Shown here in pieces: positions 46,643-58,753 of a stretch of DNA of 64,000 nucleotides; position 1 is the stretch's first letter, and every line of letters begins with the position of its first letter. Origin of the DNA: Gaertneriomyces semiglobifer. Taxonomy: Eukaryota > Chytridiomycota > Chytridiomycetes > Spizellomycetales > Spizellomycetaceae. The translations under genes and the position numbers were made by a program. Below the pieces are notes generated by a model, which saw only the letters and a program-made list of their open reading frames with translations, was not told the DNA's origin and made no database searches. Where the stretch lies: assembly GCA_025558075.1 (NCBI GenBank), contig JAHLKF010000003.1, positions 372,001 through 436,000 on the forward strand, read 5' to 3'.

Positions 46643-47943
46643 ATGGCTCAAGGCGACTCTTATCCTGTACTAACCAATGCGGATTTCCCTCCGCTGCAAA
46701 ATGATCTCATTTTCAAAGCTGTGAGAGGAGAAGAGGTCGAAAAAGTTCCTGTATGGATCATGAGGCAGGCTGGGAGGTATCTACCAGGTAAAAACCCATG
46801 CATTCAATGCATGAAACTACCGATTAACAAGGCCTGATGCTATACGGCTTTAGAGTTTCGGCAGGTCCGTGAACAGTATGACTTTTTCACCGTTTGCCGG
46901 ACACCCGAGCTCGCTTGCAAAGTTACGTTGCAACCCATCGACCGATATTCCGGCCTGTTAGATGCCAGCATCATTTTTTGCGACATTCTTGTCGTCCCTC
47001 AAGCCATGGGCATGGAAGTTCAGATGCTTCCTCAAAAAGGCCCCCATTTCCCCGAACCCCTGTTGGATCCATCTCACATGGCAAAGCTACAGACCAATGT
47101 GAATCCGGAAGTCGAACTGAAATACGTTTTAGAAGCTATTACTCTCACTAGAAAAGAGCTCAAGGGCCGCGTTCCCTTATTTGGTTTCGTTGGAGCGCCA
47201 TGGACACTCATGGCTTACATGATTGAAGGAGGCGGCAGCAAGACGTTGAGCAAAGCGAAGGCCTGGCTGGGCAAGTGGCCCGCAGAAAGCAAGGAACTCT
47301 TGCAGAGTATTACCGACGTTGTGGTGGACTTCTTGGTTGGACAAGTTAAGGCCGGTGCTCAGGTAACTATTATTTGATGCTCGCTTCTGTCCCGGCCAAG
47401 CACTTATTTCACAACCAAGCTCCTCCAAATCTTTGATTCTTGGGCAGGTGAACTATCCCCCGATGACTTTGCAACCTTTTCGCTTCCGTACCTTCTTCAA
47501 ATATCTACCCGCGTTCGTGAGAAGCTGCAAGCATTGTCACCTGAGCTTGCCAAAATTCCCATTTCGGTGTTCGCTCGCGGCGCTCATTATGCGCTTGAAC
47601 TCCTGCCTCCAACCCACTTTGACATTGTGTCTCTTGACTGGACCATTGACCCCGCTACTGCCCGGAAGCGCACCAATGGAAGCGTCGCTCTTCAGGGGAA
47701 TGCTGACCCCAGCCTACTCTATGCACCGCGGGACACCATCCGTAGCCATGTCAAGCGGATGATGAACGGCTTTGGCAGAAGAAAGTACATCGCTAACTTA
47801 GGTCACGGGATGTATCCTGATCATGACCCGGAGCGGCTCAGGAATTATCTGGAAGCTATCGTGAGTATCCCTGTAACGTCAACATTCATAAGCCGGTTGT
47901 GCTGATCTATTTTGTACTTCTTCAGCGTGACTTCTCCGTCTAA
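46643..47943 (+). CDS. HEM12: Uroporphyrinogen decarboxylase
   Basis: Fifth step of heme synthesis, cytosolic. Four exons (46643-46787, 46854-47362, 47420-47860, 47926-47943) give 370 residues. Signature [20 protein letters not shown] is restored by the first splice; [36 protein letters not shown] is the second signature; [15 protein letters not shown] and the end [15 protein letters not shown] follow. The last exon is 18 nt and encodes RDFSV. Active-site Arg and Asp residues of the family are present in the visible motifs. Confidence 0.97.
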
Positions 47944-48464
47944 AATACGGCATGAGATTAGTCGATCGTCGTATAATGTATCTGCTTAGCATCTGAAGTA
48001 TTTACTTGGTAGACATGGCGTAGTTTAGTGTATAGATGTATACTCTGATTCCAATAAAATAGGATCATAGATTGAATCCACAAAAATGAACCTGCATCGT
48101 TGGACAATGGTGGGCGTGGAAGCTGAGCAGTACAATTTGGCTCACCCTTACCGTCCAGCGACAGACTTCTTTTGAGCTCCCCAGGGCCTTAATGATCATT
48201 GTTAGTTGTTCGTCGAATGTTTCTTGCAAGATCTGCCACCGCGTCGAACATACTTTTTTGTTACGATGACATCAACGCTGAAGTTTACTTCTTGGACTCT
48301 TGGACTTGAGGCTTACACCGAGCAACCATAGAACGGCACTCCATTACAGCAGTGTAAAGGGACTGTCCCTTGCAGTGCTAGTAGCAATCAGACGAACGGG
48401 CAGCAACTGGTTCCCACTTGCATCAGCATACGGCTTTCTACCTCGTCCGTAGTCTGTGACTTAA
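47944..48464. other. Intergenic region between HEM12 and ETT1
   Basis: 520 bp of tandem spacing. HEM12 3' end near 48050 (AATAAAAT-like at about 48053) and the ETT1 promoter. No gene seen. Confidence 0.45.
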
Positions 48465-50059
48465 ATGGACTCGACAGTGCCAATAGCAGCGGCGCCGAAG
48501 GCGAAGCGCTCTCAAGCAGAAAGTAATGGTACCGAGACAGAACAGGCGAATAAGCGGTTGAAACACGGCGGACAGCATGTTCCTTCGTGCTCAGATGCAT
48601 CCTGTGAAGGATGCAGTGCTGGAGAAATAGACATTGACCTTAAGATCAAGATCGGAGATGCACCACCGTCAGCAGCAGAGTTGTACAAGCTTGCTATGGA
48701 GGAAAGGGATGCTATCACCGGCCACAGTGCAAGTTCAGGCATAACATCCATGTTGGAAAGAAGAGACCCCATGGTTGTGACAATGAGTGATTCCATGGAA
48801 GCTGAGGAAAAGAGAAAAGTGGTAATCAAACTCTTTGAAATGGCCATTGAAAAGTTCGAAGAGGGCACCGGAATTTCCAGCAGACGTAATGGATCTGAAT
48901 CTTTAGAATCCACTGTTACCCAAGAGCCAACTTCAGCGAATCTGACCTCCTGGCTCATGTTTGCCCAATGCCTCCTGGACTTCGGCTGCTATCTGCCGCT
49001 GGACGTGTATATTGAGCGGAGCATAGATCTCTTCAATGTGTGCGTGTCCGCCATCGAAGGGAAGGGATCTGCAACATTCGGGAAAACGTGGGGAGCTACC
49101 GCTGCCTATTTTGGTCTGGGTCGTGCGTCCATGGAATTACTGAGGGTGCGCTACACCAAAATGATTGAAGAGGAAGATGATGACGAGGATGAAGCCAATG
49201 ATGAAACCGACGAGCATGTTCTTCCTCAAAGTGAATTAGACCTTGTTTCCAAAGCCAAGCATGCTATCAATAAGGTACTCTACCTACGTTGTGTTTACGT
49301 TAATACTGTACTTGGCTTCAACCGATTTCATTCTTCTTAGGGGCTTACGTCCCCGTCTGTCAAAGGAGAATCTCACGCTATTCAAAGTATTGCGGCCGCT
49401 CGTCTTTTCCGGGAGTATGCGGTGCTGCAACGGCATCGTCCCCGCACAAGACGGTCGTTTAACCATATGATTGATTCCTTGCGGACTGCCCTCGCGTACA
49501 TTGAACGTGCCGGAGCAGAAAAGCCTGGGTCGGTCACAATGTCCTTTCATGCACATGAAATCCATGCGGCGTGCCTTTACTATCTCGCAGACCTACTGCA
49601 CAAGTCCATGGAAGAAGACGAGAATGCTCTGGATGAAGCTCTGAAGTGTGCCAAAGCTGCTGAACAGCTGTTTGAACAGCTTGTGTCCGAAATGTCAAAA
49701 AACCGCCGCGACCGCCAAAGTGCAGAAATTCTAGAACTGGTACGTAGTAATGGGAGTTCGTGGAGCCAAGCTGGTTTGCTAAATTGTTTACTCTAGCGTG
49801 GACAAAATCTGATAGTCCTCGGCTCAATTGAACCCGATGAGGACAGTGCTGTCACGTATTTCGATGAGGGCGTGCGCTGCTTGACAGAATCTCTGGAGAT
49901 CAACCCGGGTATGTCAATTTCGTCCCTGCCGCATCCAGAGTTATGTTGCTCATTACTAACATGGTACACGCAGATAATGAGGGAATCCGAGAGCAACTTC
50001 TCCAAATGGGCGAATCTGGTGATGCAGGTGACACCGGCGCTGAAGACTCTGAAGCTTGA
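48465..50059 (+). CDS. ETT1: ETT1/NRO1-like TPR protein
   Basis: Helical-repeat protein of the enhancer-of-translation-termination / Nro1 type, which regulates 2OG-oxygenase Ofd1/Tpa1. Four exons (48465-49274, 49341-49739, 49797-49908, 49974-50059) give 468 residues, all phases consistent. The N-terminus is basic (KAKRS, NKRLKH; nuclear-like). It contains helical pairs KVVIKLFEMAIEKFEEG, LTSWLMFAQCLLDFG, LRTALAYIERAG, LKCAKAAEQLFEQLV, and an end GVRCLTESLEINPDNEGIRE. An acidic EEEDDDEDEANDE loop is present. I recognise the overall layout rather than an invariant motif, so the name is moderate; a generic TPR protein is the alternative. Confidence 0.6.
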
Positions 50060-50328
50060 TACTTCTCGGCGTGCCCGCTCGTACGCTGTCATGGTACAGT
50101 CCATTCCGCTATACTATGCAATGCAAATTAAGTCATTTAGTTTCTATGATGTCAGAGACTCTGCATCTACGTTAATGAAATAAGTAGTGTGGTTTCATGG
50201 GCGGGTCCTGTGGGTTTCTGTCCATAACATTCCGAGACCTGTATTCTTCGCTACATTTCCGCCGTTTTCGTTAGCATGATAGTAAGAATTGCGCAACATT
50301 TGCAGAAGCCATCGGTGGAACAAGGGGA

Positions 50329-50589
50329 TTAGGACGCCTTTATGGGTGGACCTTGCTCGAGAATCATGATGAATGAGTACTCCCAGACACTCAATGCAGT
50401 ACTCAGACACCAAACAGTCAGATACCAGGTCACTTCATAGTCGCCGTAGCTGCCGCCATGCCTAGCATAAAGTCCTACATTGTCCTTGAAGCTCAACGCA
50501 TCGACGCTGTTTGGATCTCGAGCGCCGTGTCCCAAAGTCAAATTTTTTTTGGACGCTTCAAGATCAACGGCTGGCGACTTTTTGGACAT
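50329..50589 (-). CDS. Small single-pass membrane protein, unknown
   Basis: 86 residues, one exon: a charged N-terminus (MSKKSPAVDLEASKKN), a middle with GARDPNSVDALSF, then one hydrophobic stretch VTWYLTVWCLSTALSVWEYS FIMIL and a short tail. Size and shape resemble accessory subunits of mitochondrial complexes or of an ER complex, but I recognise none. It is divergent from TIM54 with 66 bp between starts. A real gene is likely but not proven. Confidence 0.45.
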   Translation of the reverse strand: MSKKSPAVDLEASKKNLTLGHGARDPNSVDALSFKDNVGLYARHGGSYGDYEVTWYLTVWCLSTALSVWEYSFIMILEQGPPIKAS

Positions 50590-50655
50590 TATCGAACGGG
50601 TTGGTAGACCTGCGGAATTGAAGGCAGCATTGAAATAGTAACACCGGCTACGAGG

Positions 50656-51641
50656 ATGTCGTTCGTCCAATCGGTGAAAGCGAAGTTGCCGTCGCGAAAC
50701 TGGCTCATCTTCCTCGGCACAACATCTACGATCGGTTCGCTTGCGCTGTACGATAAATACAATCTTCGCCAAGTGCGGGCAGAATTAGAAGAACAGGCAG
50801 CACAGATAGCGAAGGAACCATTGAAGACCTTTGAACCAGTCCGTAAAGTCCATGTATACGTTGCGCCCACTCATTGGGCGCGATATTGGTTCAAACAGTA
50901 TGTGAAGCCTGGTGAGTACTGAAACAATGTGTACCCATGATGAGGACTTGAAAAACTTATCACGCTTCATTCACAGTGTTCGATGCAGCTGCGTTGGATT
51001 ATGAAGTAGTCGAGCCGAAGGCACCGAGTCTTACCAGGAAGGCGGTTCGGGAATCAGTCTGGGCGGGCAAAGACGAACTTCGATCTCGTCCTGTGAACCA
51101 TCAATATGAACCTGACCCGCTGGCCTGGTTGGGAAATCCTCTAGAACGTCCCAAATACAGACCTGATGAAGGTTTGGTAGCGGTTGGGCCCAACGCTTGG
51201 CGGGAAATTCTCCTCGGATTGAACGAGGGAATGCTGGCAGAACGACCAATCGTCATTGCTGATGAAACGGCCGCATCAACAACGTCGGCGGAGACAACTG
51301 ATTCAACACCACAAGAGGCATTGTTGGAGCTTTCACCAGCGAACATTCCTGCGCTTGCTTTGCCTTCAATTGGCTTCATCTCTGGCAAAAATCAAGCTGG
51401 ATGGAAAGGATTCCCATCTCGTATCTATGGGTGGTTCACAGAGAGAGATACCGCTAAGGAAGTTGGGCAGGAAGCATTGAAAATTGCCTTAGGACGTGTC
51501 CGCCCTTTCAGACAAGATGATATCCAACGAGGAGCCACTGATTTATTTGTGCACCCCGAATGGACAGATGAAGACAAGAAGATTGTGGAGAATGTGCGGA
51601 TAGATGATGGTGTTGTTGGAAAGCTCCATATTTATGACTAG
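50656..51641 (+). CDS. TIM54: TIM54, TIM22 translocase subunit
   Basis: Inner-membrane subunit of the TIM22 carrier translocase; found mainly in fungi. Two exons (50656-50911 and 50977-51641) give 306 residues. N-terminus KLPSRNWLIFLGTTSTIGSL ALYDKYNLRQ is the TIM54 signature, with its one TM segment. PVRKVHVYVAPTHWARYWF KQYVKP joins FDAAALDYEVVEP across the intron. The C-terminal half has ALPSIGFISGKNQAGWKGFP and RIYGWFTERDTA, typical of the family. Confidence 0.93.
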
Positions 51642-52052
51642 GCTTTGAGATCATGTATTTATTCTGCCACCAGGTAGTTAGTAGTTGTTCATGTATGTAG
51701 ATATATCTAACACCTGTTCGCCATGTAGTAAGGATCAATTGTTAGTAAGGAATGATGGGAAAACTATCGAACTGATCCGAGCCAGGGAGAATGCAGGGTG
51801 CGGTAGACTTCAAGGCCTCGGGTGTACTCAGTGCCCTGTCATAGTATACCCGCGAGACATTGCTTGCGACACTGTGGGCGAACTTTCCTATATTAGTGCG
51901 CTTTAGCGACACTGCCGCGAAGCAAACTATATAACTACGTAATATCTACTGCTGCTATTAAAATGCGGTTTCCTTTTGCACCTCCCCCTGGAGTGCCGGC
52001 GACCAACTTACTAGGGACTGCATGTTGCGTGCGGACACACCCCCACAAACAA
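51642..52052. other. Convergent intergenic region TIM54/YccF gene
   Basis: 411 bp between two converging stop codons; no gene or element recognised. Confidence 0.45.
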
Positions 52053-52630
52053 TTAGACGTACTGGGCTGGCGCCACTTCCGCTGGCGCGGCACTTGGCTT
52101 GACTGGCTTCACCGGGGGCGGCTCATTTTCAATCACCTTGCCGAATGGGAGGAGTGTAGCTTTTGCAATCTGCCATTGGCGAATACCATTGCCGATACCA
52201 ATGATCGTGATGAACTGGATAATGGCGAGTCCCAGCTGAAACAAAAAGAATTCCCAACCAAACAAAATTACCCAGATTATATTCATAATCTTCACAAGGG
52301 AGCTATCCGGATTGTTGAAAACCGAGGTGGGCACCAAATTACGGGCCATGCGTTTTCCGATAGGGTTGAACGAGAATACGGCGACTTTGAGAATCTCCGG
52401 TATGAACGGAATGCCGATAAGTGTGAGTATTAGCCCGAAGGCGGCGAAAAGGTATAAGAGGAATAAAGTCCACCCGTTGATCAGAATCCATAGGCTATAT
52501 ACATCTCGAGTTAGCCGCGGAGATCAATATGACAAGCAAGTGAAAGATGATCGTACATCTTTGATATTGTTACGAGCGGTGGTGTATTCGTGCGCCAAAG
52601 CGCATACCGAACCCAGTACCGATAGTCCAT
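52053..52630 (-). CDS. YccF-domain integral membrane protein
   Basis: Two exons (52557-52630 and 52053-52494; 62-nt intron) give 171 residues with two related YccF units: WILINGWTLFLLYLFAAFGL ILTLIGIPFIPEIL ending FNPIGKRM, and MNIIWVILFGWEFFLFQLGL AIIQFITIIGIGNGI ending LLPFGKVI. This doubled W-x(n)-GIP/GIGxGI-x(n)-PxG pattern is that of bacterial YccF (PF03733), a protein of unknown function. The C-terminus is Pro/Ala-rich. The frame is open upstream to 52777, so the start is provisional. The family is chiefly bacterial. Confidence 0.75.
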
Positions 52631-53456
52631 GATATTGAAACACTTATCCTTAGTGTGCGAATCTGTAATGAAAGGTAACCGAACCAGCAAGGACAGGCAG
52701 GACCCAACAGGGCACCAACAAGTTATATGCAACGCCAATAGCTGCGCATCGATTATACGCCGAAGCACATTACCCAACCGAGGACCCTGTTGCTCGCAAC
52801 CGAAGTCATCATTCTCATCACCCTGAGACGCCTTTGCGCGCGTCGCATGGCTCTTACGACCTTGACTTGGTAACGCGACTGGTCTCGCCAGCCATTGAAA
52901 TTGAGTGCGGACTGGAAATCGTGCGTCGGGATATGGCGAGAACTTGAAAGCGGTGAATTGGGCTCTGTGTCTATGTAAATATGCTGAGCGACGTTTGGTA
53001 GCAAAAAATCACCGTACATCACCTACGACGGTGAGAAAATTCACACCGGTCATTCAGCGGGAAAATTAGCTCCCAATGCATGACACCATGTTAAACTCTG
53101 AACTGACGTTAGGAATGCACAAGGGGTCCACTATTTGTCGTCCCAGCCTCACTGAAGCACATATCAATTTCCCAAGCAACAAATGCGAACGTAACAAGTT
53201 CGGGCCTGCTGCAGAGGGCGTCCGCGCCGTCCCGTCGAAATAAGCAACTAGTGAAAGAATTCAAACCGGAAGTGGCCCTGAGGTGTCTACGAGCGGTTTT
53301 TTGATATGCCATTGATGCAATTAGGGGTTGCAAAAGCTCCGGTTTTTGCATCTCCGACCAGGTGGCATAGCCATTATGGAACTGGGTCGCCTTCGACTTT
53401 TCGTTCCTCGATCAAGTGTGCAACGGTGCAACGCCAGTTAGCTTGCGGAACGAAAC
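52631..53456. other. Region with possible downstream exon of an unidentified gene
   Basis: 826 bp. On the minus strand 53109-53351 a stop-free frame containing MAYQKTARRHLRATSGLNSF could be a further exon of the ORF at 53457-54122, which ends beside a GTAAGT donor. No join could be confirmed. Nothing else recognised. Confidence 0.3.
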
Positions 53457-54122
53457 TTACCTATACGGGCTTGAATAGATGGTGTTCAAAGCTCGATGGA
53501 GACCTGCTATGTACCTTTTAATGATCTGCGATTTGAGACAAACCTTTGAACGAACACTCATAACAGAGGTGAGAGAGCACCAATTGGAAATTGTCAGAGG
53601 ATATCTATTGATATGCTGCGAAGTAGCGCCATTGCGTTGTACCCTCCGATGCTGAGTATGAAAATGATTTGGAGCGTATGTCCTCGTTCCCACCAAGCGA
53701 ACAATGGCTCGGTTCGATTGAAGCGCAGCTCTACAGGGTTCTAAAACGCCAGAACCTTTTGATTCTTTGAGGTCTCTTAGAATGGCACCAAGTGGTGTAG
53801 TTGGCACTTGGGGATTATAGTAGAAGTTCATACAATGTCCTTCTTTGCACGCTTCTGAACTGCGCTTCCAGTAATCAATAACGACCATGCAAGCTGCCTT
53901 CGTCATGGCAGCGACATTACTACCCCTCGCACTGAGACGAAGCGCACTGCGGTAACCAGTGTCGTTGCGAATCCCGCCTGCTTGTATAGCTCGAGGGGGT
54001 GTATGTTCCTCAGATGTAGGAAGGAGTCGCTGACCAGAAGACAGAATTGCCTTATCGGGTATTCGTTCCACCAGAAGTCGAGAGCGTCTCTCTGTGACTT
54101 CAAAACTTGTTGCGGCTGACAT
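53457..54122 (-). CDS. Unrecognised ORF, probably one exon of a spliced gene
   Basis: An uninterrupted frame of about 220 codons from ATG 54122 (MSAATSFEVTERRSRLLVER) containing RNDTGYRSALRLSARGSNVA and KAACMVVIDYWKRSSEACKE with a Cys-rich middle (C-x(n)-C-x(n)-HC). It ends in YSSPYRG followed directly by GTAAGT, a strong donor, so the TAA stop may be intronic. A further upstream in-frame ATG lies at 54176. I do not recognise the family. Divergent from ATG7 with about 147 bp between starts. Confidence 0.4.
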   Translation of the reverse strand: MSAATSFEVTERRSRLLVERIPDKAILSSGQRLLPTSEEHTPPRAIQAGGIRNDTGYRSALRLSARGSNVAAMTKAACMVVIDYWKRSSEACKEGHCMNFYYNPQVPTTPLGAILRDLKESKGSGVLEPCRAALQSNRAIVRLVGTRTYAPNHFHTQHRRVQRNGATSQHINRYPLTISNWCSLTSVMSVRSKVCLKSQIIKRYIAGLHRALNTIYSSPYR

Positions 54123-54269
54123 GGAGGAAATGAGATACCTGTCCAAAGGATGTCTGTGTTGTATGCAGGAGTCCATACTCAAATCCGTTCGTCAAACTCA
54201 CGCGTGGAGCTCACGCTGGCAATAGTACCTAGCCGTCCAAGGGGATTCTTTCGTGTGAGTAAGCCAGCC

Positions 54270-57083
54270 ATGTCTGAAGCAAACCTGCTACAGTTCGAAC
54301 CATTCGCAAGTGCGGTGGACCCCACTTTCTGGCACTCATTAAGCCGAGAAAAAATCAACGTCTTCCGACTGGATGACCAGCCAAGGGATATCGTTGGATA
54401 CTATCAAATCGGAAAGCCGTCTGATGAAACTCCTGCTGCGGCGTCGCCATCTCGTTTGTTCATAAATGGCACTGCTTTTGAATCGCAGTAAGTTTCCAGA
54501 AACTTGCATTGTCACGGAGGCCCGCTCCGTCAAACTGGATGATCCTAATCCCACCACAATATGACAGCAACATCCCCCGTGGGGCCTTGTGTTGCCCAGG
54601 ACTACTCAAAAACACGAACACTATAGAAGACTACAAAGGGCTGGACAAGGTTGCTCTTTTTCGACAAGTAGCCGAGCTTGTGAGTGGATTCGGTATGCCT
54701 CCACCAGCTTGTGTAAGCACGATGTTTACATTGGAGGTGCATGCTTTCCGCAGATCTGGGCCGATATAGAGTCTGGGGCTGCTATGCGGGACCCGTCGTT
54801 ACTCTGCCGCTTCGTATTGCTGTCTTACGCGGATCTCAAGAAGTACAAGTTTTACTACTGGTTCGGCTTCCCTGCATTACTTCCACCGGAACCCATCACC
54901 GTGACAAGTGCCGTCTCCATCCACGACGTTCTCAACGAAACACAAGTACGTCCTTTTGCTTGCGGTGGTCAAGCTTTGCCTCATGAAGTCTTTAGGTTGA
55001 ATGCCTTCGCTCCAGCTATGACAGTTTTAGATTAGAGAGCGCACCTGCCGGCCAGCACGCGGCATTCTTTTTAATCCGCTTGGCGAAAGGCGCGATCACG
55101 CTTGGCGCACTTGATGCGTGGAAAGAGTTCAGGTCGTCAGCGGACAGCCAGGTATCACCCGGGCCTTTCTCAGCCGGATTGCGGTATTCAGAGAGCTGCC
55201 ATATTAACACATTCATAATGTGCCATTCAGGTATGGGTAGGATTTGCGGATCCATCATCCCTTTCCCGGAATCCGGGTTGGCCGCTGCGTAACCTGTTGA
55301 TACTCATCAAAAGACGATGGGGGCTCTCCAGCGTCGAAGTCCTGTGTTACAGAGAAAGCGCGAAGGGTGGCGCCAATAACAGCTTCATTTTGAACCTATC
55401 GCTTCCTGGAGACTTGAATGGTTGGAGATCCACTCTCTATATGCATTCCCTACATATCATTTTGTCTGATACTGTTCTCAGGAGACTGCCCGAAATTCGT
55501 TGGCTGGGAGAAGAATGCCACTGGGAAACTTGCCCCTCGCATGGTTGATCTTGCCCCTTTGATGGATCCGAAAAGGTTTCTTTCGCTATGCATTATTGCC
55601 ACTGCTACTGGTTTTCACATTTCAATTGTAGGCTTGCGGATACAGCGGTCGACTTGAATCTGAAGCTGATGCGATGGAGGGTTATGCATTCCCTGCCGCT
55701 GGAAAAGATTGCATCCACCAAATGTCTGCTTCTTGGCTCAGGGACGTTGGGATGCTATGTTGCTCGCAGCTTATTGGTGCGTGAAGTCATGATCAACTCG
55801 CGTCGGCATTCCATTGCATCTCTACGATCCGTCTCACACATGTCGTCAGGGATGGGGCGTCCGGCACATAACGTTTGTGGATAACGGTCATGTCTCGTTC
55901 TCAAACCCGGTTCGTCAACCGTTGTTTACATTTGACGATTGTTTGGACGGTGGCGCCCCGAAAGCTGTCGCGGCGGCCAGAAATCTGTCACAGATATTTC
56001 CCGGAGTGGTAGGTTTTATCAGTACTTCCAATAGTTTGACCTATACCTGATGGACCGGGCTTTCAGACCGCTGCTGGGTATCAACTCAGCATCCCGATGC
56101 CAGGTCATCCAGTGGACAGCGACACATCATTGCGAGACGCGGGCCAACAGTTGTCGACGCTCATCCAAGAACACGACGCTGTGTTCCTTCTGACAGACAG
56201 TCGCGAAAGTAGATGGCTACCATCAGTCTTAGGAGCCAGCTATGGAAAGGTATAGGAAGAAAAGCATGCGAAGACGATCGAGCAGGCAATGACGTCTGAA
56301 CTAATAAAGCGCTAATAGATTGTGATCAACGCTGCCCTGGGATTTGACACTTTCCTGGTCATGCGGCATGGTATGCGAACAGCGCCACTCTTGGAGTCAT
56401 CATCAGTGATAGAATGGCCTCTGCTTTCCAAGCAAAGTCTTGGGTGCTACTTCTGTAACGATGTTGTGGCGCCAACAGATGTAAGTAATATTCGGTCGGG
56501 TCTTTTGCTCTGCAGACGACTGAAGCCGGTTGTCAACTAGTCGATGAAAGACCGCACCTTGGATCAGCAATGCACGGTGACTCGCCCCGGAATTTCAGCC
56601 ATGGCTTCGGCGATGGCAGTAGAGCTACTCGTGTCCATACTCAATCATCCACAAGGGTATGATGTCGTATACAGCTGGTTGGCCCTGACTATCGATTACG
56701 TACTGACTTTCCCAACAGCGCATGGGCAGCTGCGGACACCACCACATCGCCGTCAGAGCCAACGAAAGAACCGCTAGGGCTAATTCCTCATCAAATCAGA
56801 GGCTTTTTGACACACTTCAACAATCTTTTGGTAGTTGGTCAATCTTACGATAAATGCACCGCTTGCTCTGCTAAAGTACGTGGTCGTGGTAACTCTAGTG
56901 CTGTTTTCCCGCTGACTTTGTGCTATGTAGATACTCAAGCTGTATAAAGAAGAAGGAATGGATTTCGTTGCGAAAGTGGTCGCTTCACCGGATTATCTAG
57001 AGGAAGTTAGCGGCCTGAAAGAGCTTCACCAGGAGACCGAACTCCTTGGAGTTGATTGGGAAGCAGACGAAGAGGACTGGTAG
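54270..57083 (+). CDS. ATG7: Autophagy E1-like enzyme ATG7
   Basis: Activates Atg8 and Atg12. Many exons (at least nine introns) end at the TAG at 57081. N-terminal domain: [40 protein letters not shown] (after the first intron 54488-54567), [37 protein letters not shown]1 core: [38 protein letters not shown] (ATP-binding G-x-G), [63 protein letters not shown]. The catalytic Cys is in [18 protein letters not shown]. The C-terminus has IPHQIRGFL and CTACSAKI; tail EELLGVDW-like. Exon borders were checked at several joins, not all. Confidence 0.95.
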
Positions 57084-57553
57084 AATATTATATCACTCTC
57101 GAGGAACTTCGGGCGGCCGATTGCTAACTCAAGTTCTTCTTGATGCTTATGAAAACATTGCTACCTTGCCCTGGTCAACGCGCGGCAGAGCTTTTATCGT
57201 CAAAATAAGCATTCTCGCCTCACATTAGAGTGTATCGGAAGTCAGAGCTCGACGATGATTGTAAGGGATAGTGCATAATGCTCCACGCATCCATTGTAAT
57301 GAGCATCTTGATGAGTTACATCTGCCGCATATGCATTGGTGGCCACCGCTCCGCCCACATACCCCATCAGCAGATTGGTGGAGTTACAAATAACTCAGCA
57401 TGCGTTCTTCAAGCGTTCAATCAGATGAAATGCGAGAAAGGTCGTGGTACTGGCAAATATTGCATAAATCCTGCCATTCCGTCGGTTGTCCAACTCATTC
57501 CTACAGGTCCTGTCGCGTTACTCTCCGTCGAAACTTACCACACTCAAGCAGAA
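57084..57553. other. Intergenic region between ATG7 and SEC20
   Basis: About 470 bp. The SEC20 reading frame is open back to 57278 with an ATG there, but the upstream part has no family character. No other feature. Confidence 0.4.
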
Positions 57554-58547
57554 ATGCTTCGAACGAAAGCGTCGCATGCCGCGCAACGTGAATCCGTTTC
57601 TCCCAGCCAGCGACTGCCAACCAGCACTCAGCGCCTGCTGGATAGCTTCACTCGCTCGCAACTGAGTATACAATCAGACATTGCCGAGTTGGCAGCATTG
57701 GATGGCCCGTCAGCTCGCATAGCGTCACGGAACGAAGATATTAGGAAAGGTTTGAAAGGATTGCTTTCAACGATTGAGGTAGCCAGAGTAGAAAATGCGG
57801 CCATTTCCGTGATGCAGCAGCAACTCATCAAACAGTGATTTTTTAGGACATTCGCACAATTGCGGAAGAGCAGCAGCGGCCAGATGACGCCGAATACTTA
57901 TTAGAACAAGCGGCTTACTACAATGAACAGTATAAAAAGTAAGGGTTAGACAACAGGTGTTGTCCGCCAACTGACTGGTGTTGACGAAGCTGCACAGGCT
58001 TCAAGGCTCTCTCCGACAAGCCAGTTTATCTGCTAAGCGTAACATGGAGCGTACAGCAGCAGCAGAGCGCGATGAGTTGCTAAAGGGCAGTCCACAACGT
58101 CGCTTAGAACGAATGCAGAAGATGCACGATGTCAAATCGGTTTCTCAGGCCAGTTCAGAGCTGACTAAAGCTCTCAAACATGCGGTGGAGATCATGAACA
58201 CCGAGGTGGAAAAGAGCATGGAGGTTGTCAAAACACTCGGTTGGTGTGGCCGTTGTCGAGTTCATTTGCTGGCTGTCAGTTAACATGGAAACCCAGAGGA
58301 CTCTACCAGGGTCATTCAGCAGACGCATAACGAGTACCAAACATTCGGCTCCGTTCTGCGGACTTCACGACAACTTGTTACTCAGCTCCAACGACGAGAC
58401 TGGACTGATAGGCTTTTACTGGGCTTTGGCCTCTTAGTTTTCATTCTAACTGTGTTAGCTATCCTGCGACGGCGGCTGTGGATATGGGTACCAGGATGGA
58501 AATGGGTGACTGGACAATGCCGTGAGGACGAGTGGTTGTGCTTCTAA
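57554..58547 (+). CDS. SEC20: SNARE SEC20
   Basis: ER Qb-SNARE for Golgi-to-ER retrograde fusion. Four exons (57554-57778, 57847-57938, 57998-58239, 58297-58547) give 269 residues. The N-terminus holds coiled coil. Exon 3 has KLQGSLRQASLSAKRNMERT and AERDELLKGSPQRRLE; the last splice restores VKTLEDSTRVIQQTHNEYQT FGSVLRTSRQ, the Sec20/BNIP1 SNARE region, then RRDWTDRLLLGFGLLVFILT as the C-terminal membrane anchor. The end REDEWLCF carries no HDEL. Start at 57554 is the ATG giving the expected size; upstream alternatives exist. Confidence 0.88.
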
Positions 58548-58753
58548 CGGCACTGATTAGGCAGATTATATTTTGCAGCTGCTATATGTATCAGGACAGG
58601 AAGTTTTGGCAATTGTATATTAGCATTCCTAGTTGAACTTAAAATTAAGGACACGGATATACAAAAACGCGTGGGTGCTCGACACATCTTGCTGGAAGTT
58701 CTCCAGCGGTGGATTGCACTGCATTTGGAAACCACAGTAATAGGCGTTTGGCC

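Noticed and set aside
54488..54519. 32-nt intron in ATG7
   Set aside because: Too short; a longer intron (54488-54567) keeps the frame and places PRGALCCPG directly after exon 1, as in other ATG7 proteins.
57278..57553. Upstream extension of SEC20 from an ATG at 57278
   Set aside because: Open frame, but no SEC20-like sequence and a cluster of hydrophobic and Cys residues not found in the family.
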